Below are positions 8,428 to 16,989 of a stretch of 64,000 nt of DNA, piece after piece. A model generated the notes under the pieces. That model did not search any database. It saw only the letters and a list, made by a program, of their open reading frames with translations, and was not told the origin of the DNA. Source of the stretch: Enterobacteriaceae bacterium UBA5654 (GTDB taxonomy: Bacteria; Pseudomonadota; Gammaproteobacteria; Enterobacterales; Enterobacteriaceae); contig DIJC01000024.1 of NCBI GenBank assembly GCA_002421005.1, positions 210,587 through 274,586 on the forward strand. Reading direction: 5' to 3'. The position numbers were made by a program, and so were the translations under genes. Every line of letters begins with the position of its first letter. Within the stretch, counting starts at the first letter, position 1.

Positions 8428-9411
8428 TTACATCTTTTCACCGGACCCAGGGAGCAGGCGGTGTTTCAGACGTGAAAAGAGCAAATCTAACTGATAAAGT
8501 TTGATTCTTAAATAAAACTTTTTATGCTTTTTATCAATGTTTTTATACAGGCTAACTTCTTTCAGGTTATTAATGAGGGCGATTTCTTCAGCGCTAAAAT
8601 TATAATAGCCGCGCATCTTGCGGGTTTTCTTCCTCATTTCAACGTAGCAGTTGAGCATCGCCATCGTCATCAGCGGGGCGGTGTCTTCATGTTCCCGAAC
8701 GTTATTGATAAATTTTTCCAGAGCATAGGCCATATCATGGATGTCATTTTCCTGATGCATTCCGGTCACGCTAAATTTATTATCACGATAATAGTAAAGA
8801 ACGCTATTTATCTTACAGATATTGCTGCTTTTCACATACTGGAATGGCGTAAAGGAGACGTCTTCGTAATACGAGATAGTTTCCGGGAAGCGGTCATCAC
8901 CGATGACTTCTTTTCTGAAAATGCGGCTCCAGACCTGCCAGTGCGACGCTCTGAATGTCTTGCGGAGGATCTCCGCACGATCCGTTTCGATGATGTTCTG
9001 AGGGCGATTTTTTTGCGCAGCGATAAAATCGTCTAAACTGCGGGTGCTTTCATAAGCAATGATATCGTACCGCTGACCTTCCAGAACGGGCATGATAATG
9101 TTAAAAAAGTCGGCACTGTAGAGATCGTCACCATCAATAAAGGCGAGATACTCTCCCTGACTCATTGCTATTCCCCGGTTTCTGGCGGCAGAAACCCCAC
9201 TTTGAGCCTGGTAATGGTAATGTATCCGATCGTTGTTTTGCGTGATCTCGCGGATGATTGGGTCTGAATCATCGGTAGAGCCGTCGTTAATTACAATGAG
9301 TTCACATGCATCAGGCATATTATTTATAACAGACATAATGGCATCTGACACCAGTATGCCATTATTATGTGTTGCCATGATTATGCTAAGAATTGGCTTT
9401 TCGTTCATCAT
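8428..9411 (-). CDS. Glycosyltransferase family 2, LPS core or O-antigen related
   Basis: The 327-residue GT-A protein begins with LSIIMATHNNGILVSDAIMSV and has the nucleotide-binding VINDGSTDDS and the metal-binding FIDGDD motifs (about residues 40-97). The second domain is helical, with no membrane segments. It overlaps the end of waaL by 26 bases, so it belongs to the hldD-waaFCL operon and probably decorates the outer core. The start could be the first or second of two adjacent ATGs. I do not recognise a specific named homologue. Confidence 0.82.
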   Translation of the reverse strand: MMNEKPILSIIMATHNNGILVSDAIMSVINNMPDACELIVINDGSTDDSDPIIREITQNNDRIHYHYQAQSGVSAARNRGIAMSQGEYLAFIDGDDLYSADFFNIIMPVLEGQRYDIIAYESTRSLDDFIAAQKNRPQNIIETDRAEILRKTFRASHWQVWSRIFRKEVIGDDRFPETISYYEDVSFTPFQYVKSSNICKINSVLYYYRDNKFSVTGMHQENDIHDMAYALEKFINNVREHEDTAPLMTMAMLNCYVEMRKKTRKMRGYYNFSAEEIALINNLKEVSLYKNIDKKHKKFYLRIKLYQLDLLFSRLKHRLLPGSGEKM

Positions 9412-10654
9412 TAATTTTATTCTGTTGTAATAATATGCAAAGTGCTATACATGCTGTTGCAACTATCGGCATTTCCCGTGAGTAGAACAAAACATCTGAG
9501 ATACCGAACAGGATTATCGCCAGCGTAACGCCAAAAAGAGGCATGTTTTTATGACTAAAAGCGTAGTAAATGAGTGACAGATAGAAAACAATAAGAATTA
9601 ACGTACCCAGAATCCCTTTCAGGGAGAGAGACTCAATAACCTCATTATGGAGATGAACGTTCAAATACAAACTCGCGCCGGAAAGAGCCGGTTCCCTTTT
9701 TACCAGTTCGGTAATATCCGCCTGGCGTGCTTCGATCGATTGTCCTGTCAGATCGAATTTCGCCGTTGATAGCCCGGCTTTATACATGGCCAGCCGTGCG
9801 CCCACTGACGTATTGCTGTTATTTTTCTGGTAACTTTCAATGTCGCTCATTAAGTTGCTGGTCCGCTGTTGAATGACATCTTTCATCACGAAACCACACA
9901 CGATGAGCAACGCTAAAAAGACAGCGGTTCTTTTCAACAGGGCAGTAGCGGAATGCGAGTAGTTGACTAATAGCATGAGCATTATGATGACCGGATAGGT
10001 CAGCATCGCCGCCCGCGTTTCATTCAATGCCAGAATGCTCAGAACACTTATCGTGATTATTGCCAGCATAACAGGATAGAACTTTGGCTTTAGCTGAATA
10101 AGCCACGCGCTGCAAACAATGCCTGTCAGTGACACGGCATAACCCATTGTGGTTGCCACTTTGAAGGCTAACATTATACGCATTTGCCCGTTTTGTGGCT
10201 CTTCAACGCAGGCAAAAACCAGGGCCGTCATGATGATCAACGCCAGAGCCGGTATCACCAAATTACGCAGGCTTTGCTTTATTAAGCCGAAAGCCAGAAT
10301 AACTATCGCACCAACAATAAGCACCCGTCCGGCATATAAATAGGCGCGGTAGGTTCCTGAGAAAACGGTTTTTTCTGGCTTGAACAGCTCCAGCCACATT
10401 ATATTATAGATACCCAGTAATAATATTATGCCTGCCAGTATCAGTAATGTCTTATTGCAGAGAATGGATTTTCTCTCTGATATCAGATAAATCAGCGCAA
10501 CGAACCCGGTGATGCTAAACAGTTTAACCGCAACGTTAACATCTATTATAAGAAGCGAAAACAAGGTTGCCAGTAATCCTGTGCATAACGCCCATTCGCA
10601 AACTTTTTTTGCCTGTGGCGAGAAATGCAGTCCCTGTAATGTCATGCTATTCAC
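9386..10654 (-). CDS. waaL: O-antigen ligase
   Basis: WaaL joins undecaprenyl-diphosphate-linked O-antigen to lipid A-core at the periplasmic face of the inner membrane. The 422-residue protein is highly hydrophobic, with roughly 11-12 membrane segments. It has the Wzy_C-type long periplasmic loop and the conserved VHLHNEVIESLSLKG segment containing the ligase histidine. WaaL sequences diverge strongly, so the call rests on topology, the HNxxxE motif and position next to waaC. It overlaps waaC by 8 bases and the GT2 gene by 26. Confidence 0.92.
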   Translation of the reverse strand: MNSMTLQGLHFSPQAKKVCEWALCTGLLATLFSLLIIDVNVAVKLFSITGFVALIYLISERKSILCNKTLLILAGIILLLGIYNIMWLELFKPEKTVFSGTYRAYLYAGRVLIVGAIVILAFGLIKQSLRNLVIPALALIIMTALVFACVEEPQNGQMRIMLAFKVATTMGYAVSLTGIVCSAWLIQLKPKFYPVMLAIITISVLSILALNETRAAMLTYPVIIMLMLLVNYSHSATALLKRTAVFLALLIVCGFVMKDVIQQRTSNLMSDIESYQKNNSNTSVGARLAMYKAGLSTAKFDLTGQSIEARQADITELVKREPALSGASLYLNVHLHNEVIESLSLKGILGTLILIVFYLSLIYYAFSHKNMPLFGVTLAIILFGISDVLFYSREMPIVATACIALCILLQQNKINDERKANS

Positions 10655-11612
10655 TCAAATTCGTTAAGCGCTCAATAATAGTATGGGGCGCGATGTGGCT
10701 GGTATCGTTATCTGGAGATTTTAATGCCAGCTGATTTTTGCCATATCCGCCAATCAATCCAGGATCGGTTGGCCCGTACAGCGTGATATTGGGTCGATCC
10801 AGCGCCGCCGTCAGATGGCTTAGGCCCGTATCAACAGAAACCACAAACTTCGCACCTGCCAACAGACGCGCGATTTCTTCCAGGCTCATGCGGGGCAAAA
10901 CATCGACATAATCAAACCCATCCGCCAACCTTTTGGCTCTGGCCTCTTCATGCGGTGCGCCCCACGGCAGCTTGATCCTTATTCCGGCATCGCGAAGCAA
11001 ACCGATTAAGTCGCGCCAGTGCGCTTCCGGCCAGTGTTTATCGTCTCGCGTCGTTGCATGTAAAAATACTGCATAGCTTCCGCTTTCCGCCTTCAGATTA
11101 GTCGAAAAATGGCGGGCAATGGCGTAATCGCCTTGCGTTTGCGGTTTTGCATAGCCGAGGCTTTTAGCGAACAGTTCCCGCGTGCGTTCCACGGCGTGCT
11201 GCTGTTTACCAATAGAATGGCGACGGTTATAAAAGAGACTGGCCAGCGGTTCGCGGGCGCTGTTCCAGTCCATACCGTGTTTAGTACCATGCGCCAACCT
11301 TGTTACCAGCGCTGCGCTTTTTACCAGTCCCTGCGCGTCGATAACGGCATCATAGTGCACCTCACGTAAACGCTGATAAAACGCGCTGCGTTCTGCTTTG
11401 ACCGGCGCAGAAAACCATGCTTTGCGCCAGCGGCGAATGGCCACGGGCAGTACCCGCTCCACGGCTTCATGCCAGGCGGGGATCTGGGCGAAACCTTCTT
11501 CAACCACCCAGTCAAAACGAATACCCGGCAGGGCGTGCAGCGCATCGGTAAGCGCCGGGAGGGTGTGGAGTACGTCGCCCATTGACGATGTTTTAACGAT
11601 CAGAACCCGCAT
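10647..11612 (-). CDS. waaC: LPS heptosyltransferase I
   Basis: WaaC transfers the first L-glycero-D-manno-heptose from ADP-heptose to Kdo. The 321-residue GT9 protein starts MRVLIVKTSSMGDVLHTLPAL, contains the catalytic-aspartate segment SSMGD, and has the donor-site segment VSVDTGLSHLTAALDRP near residues 260-276. It follows waaF with a 3-base gap and overlaps waaL, so hldD-waaF-waaC-waaL reads as one operon. Confidence 0.96.
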   Translation of the reverse strand: MRVLIVKTSSMGDVLHTLPALTDALHALPGIRFDWVVEEGFAQIPAWHEAVERVLPVAIRRWRKAWFSAPVKAERSAFYQRLREVHYDAVIDAQGLVKSAALVTRLAHGTKHGMDWNSAREPLASLFYNRRHSIGKQQHAVERTRELFAKSLGYAKPQTQGDYAIARHFSTNLKAESGSYAVFLHATTRDDKHWPEAHWRDLIGLLRDAGIRIKLPWGAPHEEARAKRLADGFDYVDVLPRMSLEEIARLLAGAKFVVSVDTGLSHLTAALDRPNITLYGPTDPGLIGGYGKNQLALKSPDNDTSHIAPHTIIERLTNLSE

Positions 11613-11615
11613 CCG

Positions 11616-12662
11616 TCAGTTACCCTCATCAAGAAGAAGGGCATTTAGCTCCTCAAGCACGCGCTGTGGCGTGATATCAATCAGGCTCTGGTGATAGCCT
11701 TCTGCGGCATCGCCTTTACGCACTTTGTGGTAGCCTTCAATCAGTCGAATGACGCGGGCCTTGTGCGAAAGCGGTGGCGTAAAATCGGGGCTGCTGGGGC
11801 CATAAAGTGCCACCAGCGGACGTCCAAGCGCGGCGGCAACGTGCATTAAGCCGGAGTCGTTGGAGACCACCGCTTTACAGGCCGCAATCAGGATCACCGC
11901 CTGCTCAAGCTGGGTTTCTCCCGCCAGATTGCGGCACCACGCCTGTTGTTCAACGCTTAGCGCCGCAAGAATTTCGTTGCCTGCTTCGTGATCTTTTGCC
12001 GAGCCAAACAGCACCACCTGATAGCCTTCATCAATCAGCTGCTTTGCCAGCTCCGCGTAATGATAGTGCGGCCAGCGTTTCGCCGGGCCGAATTCTGCGC
12101 CGGGGCAAAAGCCGATTAACGGGCGCTCGGCAGAGAGGGTGAAGGCGTCGCAGGTTACGGTTTTCTCGTCCTCGCCGACCTGCAATTCCGGCCACAGTAG
12201 CGGCTGGGGCAGATCTTTCGCTGACGTTATGGTGCCTTTGTCATAAGCCAGCGCCACGTAGCGCTCGACCATCAGCGGCCAGGCTTTTTTATCCAGCACC
12301 CGCGCATCGTTGAGCAGGCCGTAGCGCATCTCACCGCGCCAGCCGGTACGCAGGGGAATGTTGGCAAAAAAGGGCACCAGCGCAGACTTAAAGGAATTCG
12401 GCAGCACGTAAGCGCGATCGTAGCGGCGCTCACGCAGGCTGTGGCCCAGCTTACGCCGCGCGCCGATTTCCAGCGCCCCGTGCCCCAGCGGCATCGGGAT
12501 CGCATCATTGACCTCTGGCATCCGCGATAACAGCGGACGGCACCACGCAGGTGCCATCACGTCGATTATCGCCTGGGGATAGCGCGCCCGGAGCGTGCGA
12601 TAGAGACTTTGCGACATCATCATGTCGCCCACCCATGACGGGCCAATCACCAGTATTTTCAT
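11616..12662 (-). CDS. waaF: LPS heptosyltransferase II
   Basis: WaaF adds the second heptose to the LPS inner core. The 348-residue GT9 protein starts MKILVIGPSWVGDMMMSQSLY and carries FCPGAEFGPAKRWP and VSNDSGLMHVAAALGRP, the ADP-heptose-binding signature. The length matches E. coli. It is one base downstream of hldD, consistent with the conserved hldD-waaF-waaC operon. Confidence 0.97.
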   Translation of the reverse strand: MKILVIGPSWVGDMMMSQSLYRTLRARYPQAIIDVMAPAWCRPLLSRMPEVNDAIPMPLGHGALEIGARRKLGHSLRERRYDRAYVLPNSFKSALVPFFANIPLRTGWRGEMRYGLLNDARVLDKKAWPLMVERYVALAYDKGTITSAKDLPQPLLWPELQVGEDEKTVTCDAFTLSAERPLIGFCPGAEFGPAKRWPHYHYAELAKQLIDEGYQVVLFGSAKDHEAGNEILAALSVEQQAWCRNLAGETQLEQAVILIAACKAVVSNDSGLMHVAAALGRPLVALYGPSSPDFTPPLSHKARVIRLIEGYHKVRKGDAAEGYHQSLIDITPQRVLEELNALLLDEGN

Positions 12663-12663
12663 G

Positions 12664-13596
12664 TTATGCGTCGCGGTTCAGCCAGGCCATATATTCCGTC
12701 ACGCCTTCGGCCACGGTTTTAAATGGCTTATCGTAGCCCGCAGCGCGCAGGTTAGTGAGATCTGCCTGGGTAAACGCCTGATAGCGTCCTTTCAGTTTCT
12801 CCGGGAACGGAATGTACTCAATGCTGCCCTGCTTGTGGAAGGCCAGCGTCGCATCCGCCACCGCCTGGAAGGATTCCGCCCGGCCGGTGCCGAGGTTGAA
12901 AATGCCGGAAACGCCGTTTTCCAGGAACCACAGATTGACGGCGGCAACATCGCCCACATACACGAAGTCGCGCTTAAAGTTGTCGCTGCCTTCGAACAGT
13001 TTCGGACTTTCGCCATTGTTAAGCTGGGTGTTCAGATGGAAAGCCACGCTTGCCATGCTGCCTTTATGTCCTTCGCGTGGACCGTAGACGTTGAAATAGC
13101 GGAAGCCGACAATTTGCGAGTTCGCTTCCGGCAGGATTTGACGCACGTATTCATCGAACAGGAATTTGGAGTAGCCGTAGACGTTCAGCGGTTTTTCATA
13201 TTCACGGGATTCGATAAAGTCCGACGTGCGCCCACCGTAAGTGGCCGCAGAAGAGGCATACAGGAACGGAATTTCACGTTCCAGGCAGTAGTGCAGCAGC
13301 TCTTTAGAATACTGATAGTTATTATCCATCATGTATTTGCCGTCCCACTCGGTGGTGGAAGAGCAGGCACCTTCATGGAAGATGGCTTCGATATCGCCGA
13401 AATCTTCGCCCGCCATGATCTGGATAAGAAAGTCTTCCTTATCCATATAGTCAGCAATGTCGAGGTCGACCAGGTTAACAAACTTGGTACCGTCTTTCAG
13501 GTTATCGACCACCAGAATGTCGCTAATCCCTTTATCATTCAGCGCTTTAATAATATTGCTACCGATAAAACCCGCGCCGCCAGTTACAATGATCAT
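12664..13596 (-). CDS. hldD: ADP-L-glycero-D-manno-heptose 6-epimerase
   Basis: HldD (RfaD) converts ADP-D-glycero- to ADP-L-glycero-D-manno-heptose, the donor used by WaaC and WaaF next to it. It is a short-chain dehydrogenase-type epimerase of 310 residues, the E. coli length. The N-terminal NADP-binding GGAGFIGSN and the catalytic YGYSKFLFD (YxxxK) are visible, along with RYFNVYGPREGHKGSMAS. It heads the leftward LPS operon. A 15-base palindrome lies 26 bases upstream of its start. Confidence 0.97.
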   Translation of the reverse strand: MIIVTGGAGFIGSNIIKALNDKGISDILVVDNLKDGTKFVNLVDLDIADYMDKEDFLIQIMAGEDFGDIEAIFHEGACSSTTEWDGKYMMDNNYQYSKELLHYCLEREIPFLYASSAATYGGRTSDFIESREYEKPLNVYGYSKFLFDEYVRQILPEANSQIVGFRYFNVYGPREGHKGSMASVAFHLNTQLNNGESPKLFEGSDNFKRDFVYVGDVAAVNLWFLENGVSGIFNLGTGRAESFQAVADATLAFHKQGSIEYIPFPEKLKGRYQAFTQADLTNLRAAGYDKPFKTVAEGVTEYMAWLNRDA

Positions 13597-13621
13597 ACGT
13601 TAACCTTTGAAATAGTGGGTA

Positions 13622-13636
13622 CTGAGACTGTCTCAG
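13622..13636. promoter_or_regulatory. Perfect palindrome upstream of hldD
   Basis: CTGAGAC-T-GTCTCAG is a 7-1-7 perfect inverted repeat in the 213-base hldD-kbl intergenic region, 26-40 bases before the hldD start. It could be a protein-binding site or a leader-RNA hairpin. I do not recognise the motif, and no regulator is assigned. Confidence 0.35.
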
Positions 13637-13809
13637 ATACGATTAGGTTTATCATATCATTACAACGGCTGGTGTTCAGCTATCACCGACCGCTTACCGA
13701 TGTCAGCGTGATTTATGCTGCAAAAATGGCATCTGTTGCTGCGTCATCTCGTATCAAAGTATAGCTTTGGGTAATATGTGCCAAAATTTGCTGAATCTGG
13801 AGAGTTGTT

Positions 13810-15006
13810 ATGCGTGGGGACTTTTACAAACAGTTGAGCGATGACCTGGAGACCGCACGAGCGGAAGGGTTGTTTAAAGAAGAGCGCATTATTACCTCGG
13901 CGCAGCAGGCGGATATTACCGTCGGTGATGGCAGTCATGTTATTAACTTTTGCGCCAACAACTATCTTGGCCTGGCGAACCATCCAGAGCTGATCGCGGC
14001 GGCCAAAGCGGGGATGGATTCTCACGGTTTCGGCATGGCCTCGGTGCGCTTTATCTGCGGCACGCAGGACAGCCATAAAGTGCTGGAGAAAAAGCTGGCC
14101 GACTTCCTCGGTATGGACGATGCCATTCTCTATTCTTCCTGCTTTGACGCGAACGGTGGGCTGTTTGAAACTCTGCTTGGCGCGGAAGACGCCATTATTT
14201 CTGATGCCCTGAACCATGCCTCCATTATTGACGGCGTGCGCCTGTGTAAAGCGAAGCGTTTCCGCTATGCCAACAATGACATGCAGGAGCTGGAAGCGCG
14301 GCTGAAAGAGGCGCGTGACGCGGGCGCGCGGCATGTGCTGATCGCTACCGACGGCGTATTCTCAATGGACGGCGTGATTGCCAACCTGAAAGGCGTGTGC
14401 GATCTGGCGGATAAATACGACGCGCTGGTGATGGTGGATGACTCCCACGCGGTGGGCTTTGTCGGGGCTAACGGTCGCGGCACGCACGAATACTGTGAGG
14501 TGATGGGCCGCGTCGATATTATCACCGGCACGCTCGGCAAAGCGCTCGGCGGCGCGTCCGGCGGCTATACGGCGGCGCGTAAAGAGGTGGTCGAGTGGCT
14601 GCGTCAGCGTTCACGCCCGTACCTGTTCTCCAACTCGCTGGCTCCGGCGATTGTTTCCGCCTCTATTAAAGTGCTGGAGATGCTGGCCTCCGGCGCGGAA
14701 CTGCGCGATCGCCTGTGGGCCAACGCCCGTCAGTTCCGCGAGCAGATGTCGGCGGCGGGCTTTACGCTGGCCGGTGCCGATCACGCGATTATCCCGGTCA
14801 TGCTGGGTGACGCGACCGTGGCGCAGAATTTTGCCCGCGAGCTGCAAAAAGAGGGTATTTACGTCACCGGATTCTTCTATCCGGTGGTGCCAAAAGGTCA
14901 GGCGCGTATTCGTACCCAGATGTCGGCGGCGCATACCCCTGAACAAATTGAGCGTGCGGTTGCGGCGTTTACCCGCATCGGTAAACAGCTGGGCGTGATT
15001 GCCTGA
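13810..15006 (+). CDS. kbl: 2-amino-3-ketobutyrate coenzyme A ligase (glycine C-acetyltransferase)
   Basis: Kbl splits 2-amino-3-ketobutyrate with CoA into glycine and acetyl-CoA, the second step of the threonine dehydrogenase pathway. It is a PLP-dependent alpha-oxoamine synthase of 398 residues, the E. coli length. The PLP lysine lies in TGTLGKALGGASGGY, with VDDSHAVGFVG upstream. It starts 9 bases before tdh in the kbl-tdh operon. E. coli has htrL between rfaD and kbl. That gene is absent here. Confidence 0.97.
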   Translation: MRGDFYKQLSDDLETARAEGLFKEERIITSAQQADITVGDGSHVINFCANNYLGLANHPELIAAAKAGMDSHGFGMASVRFICGTQDSHKVLEKKLADFLGMDDAILYSSCFDANGGLFETLLGAEDAIISDALNHASIIDGVRLCKAKRFRYANNDMQELEARLKEARDAGARHVLIATDGVFSMDGVIANLKGVCDLADKYDALVMVDDSHAVGFVGANGRGTHEYCEVMGRVDIITGTLGKALGGASGGYTAARKEVVEWLRQRSRPYLFSNSLAPAIVSASIKVLEMLASGAELRDRLWANARQFREQMSAAGFTLAGADHAIIPVMLGDATVAQNFARELQKEGIYVTGFFYPVVPKGQARIRTQMSAAHTPEQIERAVAAFTRIGKQLGVIA

Positions 15007-15015
15007 GGATCTGAG

Positions 15016-16041
15016 ATGAAAGCATTATCGAAACTGAAAGCGGAAGAAGGCATCTGGATGACCGACGTGGCGAAACCGGACGTCGGACACAACGATCTGC
15101 TGATTAAAATCCGCAAAACCGCCATCTGCGGCACTGACGTGCACATTTATAACTGGGATGAGTGGTCGCAAAAAACCATTCCCGTGCCGATGGTGGTCGG
15201 GCATGAATACGTCGGCGAAGTGGTCGGCATCGGTCAGGAAGTGAAAGGCTTTAAAATTGGTGACCGCGTTTCGGGTGAAGGTCACATTACCTGCGGCTAC
15301 TGTCGTAACTGTCGCGGCGGGCGCACGCATCTGTGCCGTAACACTGTCGGCGTGGGCGTTAACCGTCCGGGCTGCTTCGCGGAATATCTGGTGATCCCCG
15401 CCTTCAACGCATTTAAAATCCCCGACAATATTTCTGACGATTTGGCCTCTATTTTCGACCCGTTTGGTAATGCGGTGCATACGGCGCTGTCGTTCGATCT
15501 GGTCGGTGAAGACGTGCTGGTTTCCGGCGCGGGTCCGATTGGCATTATGGCGGCGGCGGTGGCAAAACACGTCGGCGCGCGTAACGTTGTTATCACGGAC
15601 GTCAATGAATACCGCCTGAGCCTGGCGCGTAAAATGGGCGTGACCCGTGCGGTAAACGTGGCGAAAGAGAGCCTGAATGACGTGATGGCAGAGCTGGGGA
15701 TGACCGAAGGCTTCGACGTGGGGCTGGAGATGTCCGGCGCGCCACCGGCGTTCCGTTCAATGCTTGATACCATGAATCACGGCGGGCGCATCGCCATGCT
15801 GGGCATTCCGCCGTCGGATATGTCCATCGACTGGAACAAGGTGATTTTCAAAGGGCTGTTCATCAAAGGCATTTATGGCCGTGAGATGTTTGAGACCTGG
15901 TACAAAATGGCGGCGCTGATCCAGTCAGGTCTGGATCTGTCACCGATTATCACCCATCGTTTCTCCATTGATGAATTCCAGCAGGGCTTTGACGCCATGC
16001 GTTCCGGTCAATCCGGGAAGGTGATTCTGAGCTGGGAATAA
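15016..16041 (+). CDS. tdh: L-threonine 3-dehydrogenase
   Basis: Tdh oxidises L-threonine with NAD+ to 2-amino-3-ketobutyrate, the substrate of Kbl encoded just upstream. It is a zinc-dependent medium-chain dehydrogenase of 341 residues. Visible are the catalytic zinc site CGTDVHIYNWDEW with GHEYVGEVVG, the structural four-cysteine lobe (CGYCRNCRGGRTHLC) and the NAD-binding GAGPIGIMA. It ends at a hairpin shared with the convergent kinase gene. Confidence 0.97.
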   Translation: MKALSKLKAEEGIWMTDVAKPDVGHNDLLIKIRKTAICGTDVHIYNWDEWSQKTIPVPMVVGHEYVGEVVGIGQEVKGFKIGDRVSGEGHITCGYCRNCRGGRTHLCRNTVGVGVNRPGCFAEYLVIPAFNAFKIPDNISDDLASIFDPFGNAVHTALSFDLVGEDVLVSGAGPIGIMAAAVAKHVGARNVVITDVNEYRLSLARKMGVTRAVNVAKESLNDVMAELGMTEGFDVGLEMSGAPPAFRSMLDTMNHGGRIAMLGIPPSDMSIDWNKVIFKGLFIKGIYGREMFETWYKMAALIQSGLDLSPIITHRFSIDEFQQGFDAMRSGQSGKVILSWE

Positions 16042-16049
16042 TACCGATA

Positions 16050-16067
16050 GCCCGGCGCTCACCGGGC
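16050..16067. terminator. Hairpin between tdh and the convergent waaY-like gene
   Basis: GCCCGG / CCGGGC forms a 6-bp stem with a CGCTCA loop inside a 27-base convergent gap. T-rich sequence follows on the plus strand, so it probably ends the kbl-tdh transcript. It may work in both directions. Confidence 0.6.
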
Positions 16068-16068
16068 G

Positions 16069-16761
16069 TTATTTCGCTTTCCCGCGCAGTCGGCGGGAAA
16101 GCCGACGAAAATCTTCTTTCAGCGTAATCAGGCGGTACACCGCGCCGTGGCCCTGCACCACGATGTGGTATTTTTTGCGCAGCGTCAGGAGGTCATTGGC
16201 CTGGCATACCCGCATACTGCCGCGGCAGGAGAGGTCAATAATCTTCAGATCGCCCTCCGGCGTGCGGATAAAATTTCCGGCGTGAATATCATTCGATGCC
16301 AGCCCGGCACCGTGCAGCGCGACGATACAGCGGGCAACGTCGTCCCGGTTGCTGTCGTCGATAGCCTTTAACGGCGTGCCTTCAACGTACTCATGAAGGG
16401 TATAAACGTCCACGCACTCGCGACCCACCATCTTTTCCGCCACGTAATACAGATCTGCCGTGCCGGTGTAGCCATTGCGGATCGCGCGATCGATGGCGTA
16501 AATCAGCCTGGAGAAAAACGGGCCGGAGAGATAACTCTGCACGCGCTTCTCCAGCCGCTTATCTTTTTCGCGGTCATTCTTAAGAATGTACTTTTGACCT
16601 TCGTACTCCACCAGCGCGACCGTTCGGTCCTCATTGCCGCTGCCGAGTGGCGTCGCCTTCAGTTCACCCGCCAGATATTGTTTTAATACCTCGCCAAAGC
16701 GCACGCCCGTGCTTTTTTCATAGATATTGAAGCCGTTTTCTTTGCTGGTGACGATAGACAT
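16069..16761 (-). CDS. waaY: LPS core heptose kinase, WaaY/RfaY-like
   Basis: The 230-residue protein resembles WaaY, which phosphorylates HepII of the LPS core. It has a lipopolysaccharide-kinase fold with YILKNDREKDKRLEKR as the likely nucleotide-binding lysine region, the catalytic-loop NDIHAGNFI and the metal-binding IIDLS. In E. coli waaY is inside the waa cluster. Here it lies alone between tdh and waaH and is divergent from waaH. The overall match to E. coli WaaY is moderate, so the acceptor could differ. Confidence 0.75.
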   Translation of the reverse strand: MSIVTSKENGFNIYEKSTGVRFGEVLKQYLAGELKATPLGSGNEDRTVALVEYEGQKYILKNDREKDKRLEKRVQSYLSGPFFSRLIYAIDRAIRNGYTGTADLYYVAEKMVGRECVDVYTLHEYVEGTPLKAIDDSNRDDVARCIVALHGAGLASNDIHAGNFIRTPEGDLKIIDLSCRGSMRVCQANDLLTLRKKYHIVVQGHGAVYRLITLKEDFRRLSRRLRGKAK

Positions 16762-16921
16762 AGCGCTTCCAAACAGGGGGTTACAGGAGATTTATTACCT
16801 GCCGTATTATACCTCAGCTTACTGCTTTCCACTGTCGTCAAAGCTTAACAATTAACGATTATTCTTAATCTGCTTTTATTTTCAAGCTGAAAATCAATGA
16901 GATAACCGAAGCGCGCTGGAG

Positions 16922-16938
16922 CTTAAGTCTTTCTTAAG
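16922..16938 (+). promoter_or_regulatory. PmrA/BasR box upstream of waaH
   Basis: CTTAAG-TCTTT-CTTAAG is an exact match to the PmrA (BasR) tandem half-site pattern (YTTAAK-N5-YTTAAK). It lies 51 bases before the waaH start, in the region divergent from the waaY-like gene. In E. coli waaH (yibD) is a known BasR target, so control by the iron and polymyxin-responsive PmrAB system is expected. A weaker PhoB-like sequence starts near 16832 but matches poorly. Confidence 0.85.
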
Positions 16939-16989
16939 GAATAGCGCGTAAAACATCACCGCATATCCATTGTTAAGCAGGTAATTATC

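Noticed and set aside
12622..13764. 380-codon open frame on the plus strand
   Set aside because: It is antisense to hldD, whose protein is an unambiguous family match. High GC content makes long antisense frames common.
16832..16849. PhoB-box-like sequence upstream of waaH
   Set aside because: Only the first CTGTC half matches. The second repeat is too degenerate to call, unlike the perfect PmrA box nearby.
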